Assembly (NCBI RefSeq): GCF_038066635.1
Contig: NZ_JBBUTI010000002.1
Location: 1 to 64,000, forward strand
From: Ideonella margarita
GTDB taxonomy: Bacteria > Pseudomonadota > Gammaproteobacteria > Burkholderiales > Burkholderiaceae_C
Reading direction: 5' to 3'
DNA: 64,000 nt
Positions 41,757 through 50,789 of this stretch are shown in pieces. Every line of letters starts with the position of its first letter. The stretch's first letter is position 1. The notes beneath the pieces are model-generated. The model saw only the letters and a program-made list of their open reading frames with translations, searched no databases and was not told the DNA's origin. The translations under genes and the position numbers were made by a program.

Positions 41757-42956
41757 TCAGACGGCCTCGAAGATGCCGGCGGCGCCTTGGCCGGTGCCGA
41801 TGCACATCGTCACCATGCCGTACTTCAGCTGGTGGCGGCGCAGGGCGTGCACCACGGTGGCTGCGCGGATGGCACCGGTGGCACCCAGCGGGTGGCCCAG
41901 GGCAATCGCGCCACCCATCGGGTTCAGCACGTCGGGGTTCAGGCCCAGGGTGCGGATCACGGCGAGTGCCTGTGCGGCGAATGCTTCGTTCAGCTCGATC
42001 CAGCCCATGTCTTCATGCTTCAGGCCAGCGTACTTCAGCGCGGCCGGAATGGCTTCGATCGGGCCGATGCCCATGATTTCCGGGCGCACGCCGCGAGCAG
42101 CGAAGCTGCGGAACTTGGCCAGCGGGGTCAGACCGAACTGCTTCACGGCCTTTTCCGAAGCCAGGATCAGCGCGCCGGCGCCGTCGCTGGTCTGCGAGCT
42201 GTTGCCAGCCGTGACGCTGCCCTTGGCGGCGAACACGGGACGCAGCTTGGCCAGGCCTTCGAGCGAGGTGTCAGGGCGTGCGCCTTCGTCCAGCGAGACG
42301 GTGCGGATGCGCGTCGACACTTCACCCGTTTCCAGGTTCGGGAAACGCTCAACCACGTCGACCGGGCAGATTTCGTTGGCGAACTCGCCAGCCTGCTGCG
42401 CCTTGATGGCCTTCTGGTGCGAAGCCAGCGCGAAGGCGTCCTGGTCTTCGCGGCTGACCTTCCACTGCTCAGCCACGCGCTCGGCCGTCAGGCCCATGCC
42501 ATAGGCAATGCCGATGTTCTCGTTGCTGCTGAACACTTCCGGGTTGAACGACGGCTTGTTGCCGCCCATCGGCACCAGGCTCATCGATTCGGCACCACCG
42601 GCGATCATCACGTCGGCTTCGCCGATGCGGATGCGGTCGGCGGCCATCTGGATGGCCGTCAGGCCGGAGGCGCAGAAACGGTTGACGGTGACGCCACCGA
42701 CGGTGTGCGGCAGGCCAGCCAGGGCCACCGCGATGCGGGCCATGTTCATGCCCTGCTCACCTTCGGGGAACGAGCAGCCGATCACGGCGTCTTCAATGGC
42801 GCCCGGATCCAGCGTCGGCACCTGGGCCAGGGCGCTTTGAATGGCGCGGACCAGCAGGTCGTCGGAACGGGTGTTGCGGAAGAAGCCGCGACCGGACTTG
42901 CCGATCGGGGTACGACTGGCCGCAACGATGTAGGCCTCTTGCACTTGCTTGCTCAT
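41757..42956 (-). CDS. Acetyl-CoA C-acyltransferase (thiolase)
   Basis: A 399-residue thiolase. NRFCASGLTA carries the nucleophilic Cys, GGAIALGHPLGATG the His and CIGTGQGAAGIFE the second Cys, so it is complete. It cleaves 3-ketoacyl-CoA with CoA to acetyl-CoA plus a shortened acyl-CoA, the last step of beta-oxidation. An AAGGAG site lies eight bases before the ATG at 42956. It pairs with the upstream bifunctional dehydrogenase as FadA with FadB. Confidence 0.9.
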   Translation of the reverse strand: MSKQVQEAYIVAASRTPIGKSGRGFFRNTRSDDLLVRAIQSALAQVPTLDPGAIEDAVIGCSFPEGEQGMNMARIAVALAGLPHTVGGVTVNRFCASGLTAIQMAADRIRIGEADVMIAGGAESMSLVPMGGNKPSFNPEVFSSNENIGIAYGMGLTAERVAEQWKVSREDQDAFALASHQKAIKAQQAGEFANEICPVDVVERFPNLETGEVSTRIRTVSLDEGARPDTSLEGLAKLRPVFAAKGSVTAGNSSQTSDGAGALILASEKAVKQFGLTPLAKFRSFAARGVRPEIMGIGPIEAIPAALKYAGLKHEDMGWIELNEAFAAQALAVIRTLGLNPDVLNPMGGAIALGHPLGATGAIRAATVVHALRRHQLKYGMVTMCIGTGQGAAGIFEAV

Positions 42957-43035
42957 CTGAATCTCCTTGTCCACCGCCCTCATTCAGGGCGTGGACCTTG
43001 CATTTACCAGGCGGACGCAGCCGCAGAGGATGGGG

Positions 43036-45417
43036 TCAGTTCCGCACCGGCTTGCCGGTTTGCAGCATGCCCATGATGCGTTCCTGCGTCTTCGGGTGCT
43101 CCAGCAGGCCGCAGAAGTGCTTGCGCTCCAGCGCCATCAGGTACTCCTCGGAAACCAGCGTGCCGGCATCCACGTCACCACCGCACACCACGTCAGCGAT
43201 CAGGCTGGCGATGTGGAAGTCGTGGGCGCTGATGAAGCCGCCGTCACGCATGCCCACCAGGCTGGCCTTGATGGTGGCCAGTGCGCTGCGACCTGCCACC
43301 GGGAACAGCGTCTTGGCTGGTGCGCGGTAGCCGGCGTTGAACATCGCCTTGGCCTGGTTGATGGCGACGAACAGCAGCTCGTCCTTGTTCGGCACGATCA
43401 CGTCGCTGTCGAGCAGGTAGCCCAGCTTGCGCGATTCCAGCGCGCTGGTGCCCACGGTGGCCATGGCCGCAGCCTGGAAACCGTCCTTGGCGAAGTTCAG
43501 CAGGTCGACCGTCGGGGTGGCAGCACCCTTCTCGGCCGCACGGCGTGCGATGTAGGTCAGACCACCACCGCCCGGCACCAGGCCGACACCCACTTCGACC
43601 AGGCCGACGTAGGTTTCCATCGCGGCGACGCGCTGGCTGCAATGCACGGCCAGCTCGCAACCACCGCCGAGTGCGATGCCGCGCATGGCGGCGATCGTCG
43701 GCACGGTGGCGTAGCGCACGCGCAGCATCATGTCCTGCAGCTTCTTCTCTTCCGGCGCGATGCCCTTGGCACCCGACTTCATGAAGACAGGCATCAGGGC
43801 TTCGAGGTTGGCGCCTGCGGAGAACACGTCATCCGGCGACCACACCACCAGGCCCTTGTAGCCGGCTTCGGCCAGCTCGACGGCCTTCAGCAGACCTTCG
43901 GTGACGGTCGGGCTGATCAGGTGCAGCTTGGCGGTGATCGAGGCGATCACGACTTCGCCGTCCAGCGTCCAGACGCGCACTTCGTCGTTCTTGAACAGCT
44001 CGGTGCCGCTGGTCAGCGGGTTCACGGCGCCACTGCCCAGCACGCTCTCGGGGAAGTGCTGACGCTGGTAGACCGGCAGGCTGGAGCGCGGCAGGTACTT
44101 GCCCTGCGCAGCCGACCACGAACCTTCCGGCGTGTGCACGCCGTCACGTCCGTCAAACACCCAGGCCGGCAGCGGTGCATTGCACAGGGCCTTGCCGGCG
44201 TCGATGTCTTCCTTGATCCAGGTGGCGACTTGCTGCCAGCCAGCTTCCTGCCACAGCTCGAACGGACCCTGCTTGCTGCCGAAGCCCCAGCGCATCGCGA
44301 AGTCGATTTCGCGGGCGGAGTCGGCGATGTCAGCCAGGTGCACGGCCACGTAATGGAACGCGTCGCGCAGGATGGCCCACAGGAACTGGGCTTGCGGGTT
44401 GGTGGATTCGCGCAGCAGCTTGATGCGCTCAGCCGCCGGCTTCTTCAGGATGCGGTCAACCAGTGCGTCAGCCTTGCCGCCACCGGCCACATAGCTGGCG
44501 GTGGCCGGGTCCAGGCGAAGGATGTTCTTGCCTTCCTTCTTGTAGAAGCCCGCGCCGGTCTTCTGGCCCAGCGCGCCCTTCTCGATCAGCGCGGCCAGCA
44601 CCTTCGGCGTGGCGTAGCTGGGGAAGAACGGGTCGGTGGCCAGGTTGTCCTGCAGCGTCTTGATGACGTGGGCCATCGTGTCCAGGCCCACCACGTCGGC
44701 GGTGCGGAAGGTGCCTGAGCTTGCGCGGCCGAACTTCTTGCCGGTCAGGTCGTCGACCACGTCGTACGACAGGCCGAACTTCTCGGCTTCATGGATGGTG
44801 GCCAGCATGCCGGCGATGCCGACGCGGTTGGCGATGAAGTTCGGGGTGTCCTTGGCGCGCACGACGCCCTTGCCGACCGTGCTGGTGACAAAGCCTTCGA
44901 GCTGGTCGAGGTATGCCGCTTCGGTCGTCGGGGTGGGGATCAGCTCCACCAGGTACATGTAGCGCGGCGGGTTGAAGAAGTGGATGCCGCAGAAGCGCGG
45001 CTTGATTTCTTCAGGCAGCGCCTCGCTGAGCTTGGTGATGCTCAGACCCGAGGTGTTGGACGCCACGATGGCGTGAGGAGCAATGAAGGGCGCGATCTTG
45101 TTGTAGAGATCGAGCTTCCAGTCCATGCGCTCGGCGATGGCTTCGATGATCAGGTCGCAGCCCTTCAGCAACTCGAGGTGTTCCTCGTAGTTGGCCGGCT
45201 GGATGCGCGAAGCCAGGTCCGGCGTGCCCAGGGGGGCCGGCTTGAGCTTCTTGAGGTTGTCAATCGCCTTCAGCGCGATGCCGCTCTTAGGGCCTTCCTT
45301 GGCCGGCAGGTCAAACAGCACGACCGGCACATTGACGTTGACCAGATGGGCGGCGATCTGCGCCCCCATCACGCCGGCGCCCAGAACGGCGACCTTGCGA
45401 ACCTGGAATCGACTCAT
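43036..45417 (-). CDS. 3-hydroxyacyl-CoA dehydrogenase/enoyl-CoA hydratase (FadB/FadN-like)
   Basis: A 793-residue bifunctional enzyme. The dehydrogenase half comes first: VAVLGAGVMGAQIAAHLVN is the NAD-binding fold, and SNTSGLSITKL and FFNPPRYMYLVELI are catalytic-domain signatures. The crotonase-like half follows (about residues 500-700, VVWSPDDVFSAGANLEAL and AMRGIALGGGCELAVHC). This order is that of FadN-type proteins, the reverse of E. coli FadB. It oxidises hydroxyacyl-CoA and hydrates enoyl-CoA. AAGGAG precedes the ATG. It is 79 bases before the thiolase gene in the same operon. Confidence 0.88.
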   Translation of the reverse strand: MSRFQVRKVAVLGAGVMGAQIAAHLVNVNVPVVLFDLPAKEGPKSGIALKAIDNLKKLKPAPLGTPDLASRIQPANYEEHLELLKGCDLIIEAIAERMDWKLDLYNKIAPFIAPHAIVASNTSGLSITKLSEALPEEIKPRFCGIHFFNPPRYMYLVELIPTPTTEAAYLDQLEGFVTSTVGKGVVRAKDTPNFIANRVGIAGMLATIHEAEKFGLSYDVVDDLTGKKFGRASSGTFRTADVVGLDTMAHVIKTLQDNLATDPFFPSYATPKVLAALIEKGALGQKTGAGFYKKEGKNILRLDPATASYVAGGGKADALVDRILKKPAAERIKLLRESTNPQAQFLWAILRDAFHYVAVHLADIADSAREIDFAMRWGFGSKQGPFELWQEAGWQQVATWIKEDIDAGKALCNAPLPAWVFDGRDGVHTPEGSWSAAQGKYLPRSSLPVYQRQHFPESVLGSGAVNPLTSGTELFKNDEVRVWTLDGEVVIASITAKLHLISPTVTEGLLKAVELAEAGYKGLVVWSPDDVFSAGANLEALMPVFMKSGAKGIAPEEKKLQDMMLRVRYATVPTIAAMRGIALGGGCELAVHCSQRVAAMETYVGLVEVGVGLVPGGGGLTYIARRAAEKGAATPTVDLLNFAKDGFQAAAMATVGTSALESRKLGYLLDSDVIVPNKDELLFVAINQAKAMFNAGYRAPAKTLFPVAGRSALATIKASLVGMRDGGFISAHDFHIASLIADVVCGGDVDAGTLVSEEYLMALERKHFCGLLEHPKTQERIMGMLQTGKPVRN

Positions 45418-45435
45418 TGCTTCTCCTTGTGTGTC

Positions 45436-45876
45436 TTACTCGACACGAATCCATGTCTGGGTGCGGCCGAACATCGGAGCACCGATGTAGCCACGCATTT
45501 CCAACTTCTTGCCGCCATCGATCGGCTTCAGCTTGGCCTTGTAGACCTTGCCGTTGTTGGGGTCGAGGATGTCGCCACCCTCGAAGACACCCTTGTCGTC
45601 CTTGTCTTCACGGATGTTGCGCAGGATGACCATGCCGACCACCGGCTTGTCCTTGCGCTCATCGGTGCACTTCTCGCACACCGCGTTGGCCTTCGTCGGA
45701 TCCGACAGCTTCTCGATCTTGCCGCTGTAAACGCCACCGGCTTCGGTGATGCGGACCAGCGACTTCTCCTGCTTGGTCTCGTCGTCGATGGTCTTCCACA
45801 GGCCAGCCGGGGTGGACTGGGCCAGGGCGGTGCCGCAGGCGGCAACGAGGCTGAGGGCAATCAAGGCAGTTTTCAT
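45436..45876 (-). CDS. DUF2147 family exported protein
   Basis: A 146-residue protein with a signal peptide (MKTALIALSLVAACGTALAQ) and a beta-rich body typical of DUF2147 (GLWKTIDDETKQEKSLVRI, GMVILRNIREDKDDKGVFEGGDILDPNNGKVY). A CEKC Cys pair at about residues 67-70 could form a disulfide. Family members are small periplasmic or surface proteins of unknown role, often near lipid or beta-oxidation genes. It sits 18 bases before the FadN-like gene. Confidence 0.8.
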   Translation of the reverse strand: MKTALIALSLVAACGTALAQSTPAGLWKTIDDETKQEKSLVRITEAGGVYSGKIEKLSDPTKANAVCEKCTDERKDKPVVGMVILRNIREDKDDKGVFEGGDILDPNNGKVYKAKLKPIDGGKKLEMRGYIGAPMFGRTQTWIRVE

Positions 45877-45974
45877 GGTGTCTCCGTACTGAAAAAAGGC
45901 CGAACTGGGTGCGGGGTGGCTGGTCTGTGCCAGCCGAGCCCCGTTGGGTGACGAGAGTCTGAAACGCGAATGTG

Positions 45975-47765
45975 TCAGAACAGTGCTTCGTCCATCGCCA
46001 TCAGCGGCTGCAGGCCCGAGCGTGCATTGCGGATCAGCGTTGCGGTTTCAGGCAGCAGCTTGGCGAAGTAGAAGCGGATGGTGTGCAGCTTGGCGGTGTA
46101 GAACGGATCACCACTGTTCTGCTTGTCCAGGGCAATCTTGGCCTGGCGGGCGAACAGGTAGGCGAAGGTCAGGTGGCCGACCACGCGCAGGTAATCGACG
46201 GCAGCAGCGCCGACTTCGTCGGGGTTGCCCATGGCCTTCATGCCGATTTCCATCGTCAGCTTGGTGACCTTCTCGCCCAGGTCCGCCAGCGGGTTGATGA
46301 ATTCCTGCATGTCTTCGCGGACGCCTTCTTCTTCCACGAACTCGGCGACCTTCTTGCCGAACTTCTTCAGCTTCTTGCCGTTGTCGCCCAGCACCTTGCG
46401 GCCCAGCAGGTCCAGCGACTGGATGGTGTTGGTGCCTTCATAGATCATGTTGATGCGCGCGTCACGCACATACTGCTCCATGCCCCACTCGTGGATGTAG
46501 CCGTGGCCGCCGAACACCTGCATGCAGTGCGACGTGGCAAGCCAGCCGTTGTCGGTGATGAAGGCCTTGATGATCGGGGTCAGCAGGGCGACTTCGTCAG
46601 CGGCTTCGGCACGCACTTCCTCGTCGGGGTGGTTCAGTTCCTTGTCCAGGCCGATCACGGTGTAGATGGCGAGTGCACGGCCACCTTCAGCGAATGCGCG
46701 GGCGGTCAGCAGCATCTTGCGCACGTCCGGGTGCACGATGATCGGATCAGCCGGCTTGTCCAGGGCCTTCGGGCCAGACAGGGCACGCATCTGGATGCGG
46801 TCCTTGGCGTAGGCCACGGCGTTCTGGTAGGCCACTTCGGTCAGGCCGAGCGACTGGTTGCCGACGCCCAGACGGGCGGCGTTCATCATCACGAACATGG
46901 CCGCCAGGCCCTTGTTCGGCTGGCCCACCAGGGTGCCAACGGCGTCTTCCAGCACCATCTGGGCGGTGGCGTTGCCGTGGATGCCCATCTTGTGTTCCAG
47001 CGCGCCGCAATGGATGCCGTTGCGGGCACCCAGCGAGCCGTCGGCGTTCACCAGGAACTTCGGCACGATGAACAGCGAGATGCCCTTGGAGCCGGCCGGT
47101 GCGTCCGGCAGACGAGCCAGCACCAGGTGGACGATGTTGGCGGCCAGGTCGTGTTCGCCAGCCGAGATGAAGATCTTCTGACCGGTGATCTTGTAGGTGC
47201 CGTCGGCTTGCGGTTCAGCCTTGGTGCGCAGCAGGCCCAGGTCGGTGCCGCAATGCGGCTCGGTCAGGCACATCGTGCCGGTCCACTCGCCGCTGGTCAG
47301 CTTGGGCAGGTAGGTGGCCTTCTGCTCGTCGGTGCCGTGCGCATGCAGGGCTTCATAGGCGCCGTGCGACAGGCCCGGGTACATCGTCCAGGCCTGGTTG
47401 GCGCTGTTCAGCATTTCATAGAAGCACTGGTTCAGCGTGTGCGGCAGGCCCTGGCCGCCGTAGGCCGGGTCGCAGCTCAGCGCAGGCCAGCCGCCTTCGA
47501 CGTACTGGGCATAGGCTTCCTTGAAGCCGTCCGGCGCCTTCACCTCGTGGGTGACCTTGTCCAGCGTGCAGCCTTGCTTGTCGCCGCTGCTGTTGATCGG
47601 GAACAGCACTTCGGAGGCGAACTTGCCGCCCTCTTCCAGCACCGCATTGATGGTGTCGGCATCCATCTCGGCGTAGGCCGGGATCTCCTTGAAGGTGCTG
47701 GTCACATCGAACAGCTCGTGCAGCACGAATTGCATGTCGCGCAGCGGCGGGGTGTACTTGGCCAT
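45975..47765 (-). CDS. Acyl-CoA dehydrogenase (long form)
   Basis: A 596-residue FAD enzyme. MCLTEPHCGTDLGLL and KITGQKIFISAGEHD line the FAD and substrate site, MQVFGGHGYIHEWGMEQYVRDARINMIYEGTNTIQ gives the C-terminal signature, with the catalytic Glu in YEGTN. A longer C-terminal extension follows the core, as in the acyl-CoA dehydrogenases of about 600 residues common in Proteobacteria. It makes the first double bond in beta-oxidation and passes electrons to ETF. The start at 47765 has GGAG; an earlier ATG at 47804 adds an unconserved leader. Confidence 0.88.
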   Translation of the reverse strand: MAKYTPPLRDMQFVLHELFDVTSTFKEIPAYAEMDADTINAVLEEGGKFASEVLFPINSSGDKQGCTLDKVTHEVKAPDGFKEAYAQYVEGGWPALSCDPAYGGQGLPHTLNQCFYEMLNSANQAWTMYPGLSHGAYEALHAHGTDEQKATYLPKLTSGEWTGTMCLTEPHCGTDLGLLRTKAEPQADGTYKITGQKIFISAGEHDLAANIVHLVLARLPDAPAGSKGISLFIVPKFLVNADGSLGARNGIHCGALEHKMGIHGNATAQMVLEDAVGTLVGQPNKGLAAMFVMMNAARLGVGNQSLGLTEVAYQNAVAYAKDRIQMRALSGPKALDKPADPIIVHPDVRKMLLTARAFAEGGRALAIYTVIGLDKELNHPDEEVRAEAADEVALLTPIIKAFITDNGWLATSHCMQVFGGHGYIHEWGMEQYVRDARINMIYEGTNTIQSLDLLGRKVLGDNGKKLKKFGKKVAEFVEEEGVREDMQEFINPLADLGEKVTKLTMEIGMKAMGNPDEVGAAAVDYLRVVGHLTFAYLFARQAKIALDKQNSGDPFYTAKLHTIRFYFAKLLPETATLIRNARSGLQPLMAMDEALF

Positions 47766-47806
47766 GGTGGACTCCTGAGAAGAGGAAACGGGAACGAAAG
47801 ACAAGT

Positions 47807-48475
47807 TCAGCGCACGTGCGCTGGCGAGGGAAACGCCACCACCTTGGGGGCAGCGTAATACGACACGGTGCGCGCAAAACCGGCACGGGCGCGTTCAACG
47901 GCCCCGGGGTTGCGCAGGAATCGGGCGTCGTGGTGCAGCGCCAGGATCAGGCCATGCACCTCGAACAACATTTGGGCCGGGTCGGTGTCATCACGCAAGT
48001 GACCCACATCAATACCCAGGCGGATGGCGCGCTCCATGGCGGCGTGCCAGGCCTTGACCATGCCGGCCAGCGCATCGCGCACGGGGCCGGGGCGGTCATC
48101 AAATTCAACGGCGCCGCTGATGTAGATGCAGCCGGAGTCGATTTCCACCGACACGCGCTTCACCCAGTTCTCGAACATCGCCTGCAGGCGCGGCAGGCCG
48201 CGGGGCTGACGAATGGCCGGGAAGAACACCTCTTCCTCGAACTTGTTGTGATACTCGCGGATCACCGAGATCTGCAGCTCCTCGCGGGAGCCGAAGTGGG
48301 CGAACACGCCCGACTTGCTCATGTCGGTGACTTCGGCGAGCGTGCCGATGGACAAGCCCTCCAGGCCCATGTGCGAGGCCAACCCGAGCGCAGCCTCGAT
48401 GATGGCGGCGCGGGTCTGCTGCCCCTTCTGCAGGGTGCGGGCGCTGGGACGGCGGGTGGCTGGTTTGGTCGGCAC
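47807..48475 (-). CDS. TetR-family regulator of the beta-oxidation cluster
   Basis: A 222-residue TetR/AcrR protein. The HTH (RAAIIEAALGLASHMGLEGLSIGTLAEVTDMSKSGVFAHFGSREELQ) covers residues about 22-70 and an all-helical ligand domain follows. The start is GTG at 48475. It is 41 bases upstream of the acyl-CoA dehydrogenase and is therefore very likely a repressor relieved by acyl-CoA or fatty acid, like PsrA or FadR of other species. A possible operator lies at 48510-48521. Confidence 0.8.
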   Translation of the reverse strand: MPTKPATRRPSARTLQKGQQTRAAIIEAALGLASHMGLEGLSIGTLAEVTDMSKSGVFAHFGSREELQISVIREYHNKFEEEVFFPAIRQPRGLPRLQAMFENWVKRVSVEIDSGCIYISGAVEFDDRPGPVRDALAGMVKAWHAAMERAIRLGIDVGHLRDDTDPAQMLFEVHGLILALHHDARFLRNPGAVERARAGFARTVSYYAAPKVVAFPSPAHVR

Positions 48476-48509
48476 GACGTGTTTTCGGTCAACTGGGGTT
48501 CGTTATGAA

Positions 48510-48521
48510 ACGAACGGTCGT
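48510..48521. promoter_or_regulatory. Candidate TetR operator
   Basis: ACGAACGGTCGT has exact four-base inverted ends (ACGA and TCGT) around ACGG and lies 35 bases upstream of the TetR start, in a local A/T-rich promoter-like stretch. It is short, so this is only a suggestion based on position. The 239-base divergent region 48476-48714 otherwise holds no gene. Confidence 0.3.
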
Positions 48522-48714
48522 GCTATTTTGCAGAATTCAGCGCGGTATGCGGCAGATCACCCCGACTATTTCTAGGGTTGCTGTCCTAATGGTGCGGTGC
48601 ACACTTGATTTACCGAGGGTTTTCCCTTGAATTCTGGTGGTGCAGCCGGCCCAAGGAGTTCGCCGGACTGTCACTCAAGCGCGCTATGCTCCGAGCTGAA
48701 GGAGTCGCCGCAAC

Positions 48715-49272
48715 ATGGATGTGCTGCAGCTGGACATTTCAGGTCGCCCCCAGGCGTGGATGACGGTCAAGGAAGCCGCCACCCTTTACGCCAGCGACGC
48801 CATTGCCTGGACACTGGGCGACACCTGCGCCACCCTGCGGGGCGGCATCCAGCGGTCCACCGGCCTGGTTTCACGCATCGAGGTGCACTCGATCATCGCG
48901 GTGCGGGGCAGCATGCCCAGCCGGGCCTGGCGCACCACGCCGGCCATCACCAACCCCAAGCTCTTCTCGCGCGACCGGCATGTGTGCGCCTACTGCGGCC
49001 ACCGATTCGCCAGCGATGACCTGACCCGGGAGCACATCATTCCGGTGTCACGCGGGGGCGCCGACAGCTGGATGAACTGCATCACGGCCTGCCGCGGCTG
49101 CAACGGCCACAAGGGCAGCCGCCTGCCCGAAGAAGCGCGCATGACGCTGATGTACCTGCCCTACGTGCCCAGCCTGCACGAGGACATGATCCTGCGCGGG
49201 CGGCGCATCCTGGTCGACCAGATGGAATTCCTGCTCGCCAGCGTGCCGCGCTCCAGCCGCCTGCACGACTGA
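48715..49272 (+). CDS. HNH endonuclease domain protein
   Basis: A 185-residue protein whose C-terminal half carries an HNH nuclease: CAYCGHRF, LTREHIIPVSRGGADSWMNCITAC and CRGCNGHKG give the two Cys pairs of the zinc site and the His/Asn catalytic residues. The N-terminal 80 residues are unassigned. A strong AAGGAG precedes the ATG. Stand-alone HNH proteins of this length are widespread in Proteobacteria, in chromosomal rather than mobile settings, and their targets are mostly unknown. No methylase or restriction partner is nearby. Confidence 0.75.
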   Translation: MDVLQLDISGRPQAWMTVKEAATLYASDAIAWTLGDTCATLRGGIQRSTGLVSRIEVHSIIAVRGSMPSRAWRTTPAITNPKLFSRDRHVCAYCGHRFASDDLTREHIIPVSRGGADSWMNCITACRGCNGHKGSRLPEEARMTLMYLPYVPSLHEDMILRGRRILVDQMEFLLASVPRSSRLHD

Positions 49273-49359
49273 CCCCCACGTTCACGCATCTTTGCGCACC
49301 CGGCTGAACTTGTCGGGCAGCAACGCATCCAAAATGAACTGGTACGTCAACCGGACTGC

Positions 49360-49387
49360 CTGACAGCCCGTTGACCAGATCTATACA
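49360..49387 (+). promoter_or_regulatory. Probable sigma-70 promoter of the lipoprotein gene
   Basis: CTGACA at 49360-49365 and TATACA at 49382-49387, separated by 16 bases, sit 15 bases before the lipoprotein ATG. Matches to the consensus are 5 of 6 and 4 of 6. The leader would be very short. Confidence 0.35.
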
Positions 49388-49401
49388 GAACGGATAACCC
49401 C

Positions 49402-49908
49402 ATGAAGCGTCTCGCACTCTCTCTCGCCATCATCGCCAGCCTGGCAGCCTGCTCCACGACCAGCCCGGACGTAGTCCAGCGCGGTGATGCGCAGCGCATG
49501 TCCACCGTTCAGGACGGCACCGTGCTGACGGTTCGCCCCGTCACGGTGGACGGCAGCCAGAGCGGCATCGGCGGCGTGACCGGTGGCGTCGTGGGCGCCG
49601 TGGCCGGCGCGTCGGTGGGTGGTCACCGTGAATCGGTGGCGGTGGGCGTGCTGGGTGCCGTGGCCGGTGCCGTCATCGGCAACGCCATCGAGCGCAACGC
49701 CACCCGCGAAGAAGCCATTGAAGTGCTGGTGCAGCTGAAGAACGGCGACCGCCGCGCCATCGTCCAGGCCAAGGGCAGCGAAGTGCTGAACCCGGGCGAC
49801 GCCGTCATCATCGTCACCACCGGCAACAAGGTGCGCGTGACCCGCGCACCGTACGGCGGCGCACCGGCAGCGCCGCAAGCCCCGGCGCCGATCTACTCGC
49901 CGCGCTGA
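49402..49908 (+). CDS. Glycine-zipper outer-membrane lipoprotein (SlyB/Pcp-like)
   Basis: A 168-residue lipoprotein: the signal MKRLALSLAIIASLAAC ends in a lipobox with Cys17. Residues about 53-100 form a glycine zipper (GGVTGGVVGAVAGASVGG, VGVLGAVAGAVIGN), followed by a beta domain (IEVLVQLKNGDRRAIVQ...) as in SlyB. It likely inserts in the outer membrane and supports envelope integrity. A Pro/Ala-rich tail ends the protein. Confidence 0.85.
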   Translation: MKRLALSLAIIASLAACSTTSPDVVQRGDAQRMSTVQDGTVLTVRPVTVDGSQSGIGGVTGGVVGAVAGASVGGHRESVAVGVLGAVAGAVIGNAIERNATREEAIEVLVQLKNGDRRAIVQAKGSEVLNPGDAVIIVTTGNKVRVTRAPYGGAPAAPQAPAPIYSPR

Positions 49909-49923
49909 TCTTCCGCGCTGGGT

Positions 49924-50700
49924 TCAGGCCGCAGCACGCGGCCCGACCAGCGCGAAGACCCCGCCTTGCGGGTCCAGGCCCTGCACGATCCAGAGGCCGC
50001 CCGGCACCTGCTCCGGGCCGAACTGCACCTGCCCGCCCTGGGCACCGATGGTGCACATCGCGGCATCCACGTCGGCCACGTTGAAGTAATACAGCCAGGC
50101 CGGCCCGCCCGGGGTTTCCGGCAGACGCGTCATCATGCCGCCGACCGCTTCGCCCGTGCCCGTGGCGAACATCTGGTACGAGCCGGCCGAACCCATGTCC
50201 AGCAGGTCCAGCGCCTGCCAGCCAAACTGCGTCGCATACCACTGCATGGCTGCGGCATGGTCATCGGTGCTGAGCTCATGCCAGCCGACATGGCCGGGAG
50301 CGGTGCTGTCAGCCGGCGCTTCGTCAACCAGCGGGCAGAAGAGATCAAACGCCGCGCCTTGCGCGTCGGCCACCACGGCAAAACGGCCAACGCCAGGAAT
50401 GTCTTCGGGTGCGCGCATCACCTGCCCGCCGCCCGCCGCCAGGCGCTCCGCGGCGGCGTCCACATCGGCCACGGCCACGTAACCCACCCAACCCGGGCGG
50501 GCGCCTGCTGCACATGCCTCGGCCGGCAAGGCAAACAGGCCTGCCACCGCGGTGTCTGCGGCTTGCAGCAAGGTGTAGTCCACGCCGGGCATGCCGGCAT
50601 CCACCGGCGTCCAGCCCACCACGGCGCTGTAGAACGCCCGCGCTGCAGGCGCGTCGGTGGTCATCAGTTCGTACCAGACAAAGTGGGAAGCACCGGCCAT
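49924..50700 (-). CDS. Two-domain VOC (glyoxalase-fold) protein
   Basis: A 258-residue protein with two tandem vicinal-oxygen-chelate modules. FVWYELMTTDAPAARAFYSAVVGWTPVD opens the first and VGWHELSTDDHAAAMQWYATQFGWQAL the second. Each has the usual beta-alpha-beta-beta-beta pattern and acidic or His residues that could bind metal. Such proteins include dioxygenases, glyoxalases and antibiotic-binding proteins; the function here is not determinable. Its end lies 16 bases from the convergent lipoprotein gene. Confidence 0.8.
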   Translation of the reverse strand: MAGASHFVWYELMTTDAPAARAFYSAVVGWTPVDAGMPGVDYTLLQAADTAVAGLFALPAEACAAGARPGWVGYVAVADVDAAAERLAAGGGQVMRAPEDIPGVGRFAVVADAQGAAFDLFCPLVDEAPADSTAPGHVGWHELSTDDHAAAMQWYATQFGWQALDLLDMGSAGSYQMFATGTGEAVGGMMTRLPETPGGPAWLYYFNVADVDAAMCTIGAQGGQVQFGPEQVPGGLWIVQGLDPQGGVFALVGPRAAA

Positions 50701-50789
50701 GGCTGTGTCCTTGCAGAGTGGGTGGCCATGCTAGGGCGCATCGCCACGCACTGCAAGCTGCCCTGCTGGCGCGGTTTCTAGGGGGGCGC

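Noticed and set aside
45972..47858. Long plus-strand frame opposite the acyl-CoA dehydrogenase
   Set aside because: Shadow frame with no motif; the minus-strand gene is complete and in an operon.
48715..49272. HNH gene as part of a restriction or defence system
   Set aside because: No methylase, helicase or other defence gene nearby, and the surroundings are housekeeping.
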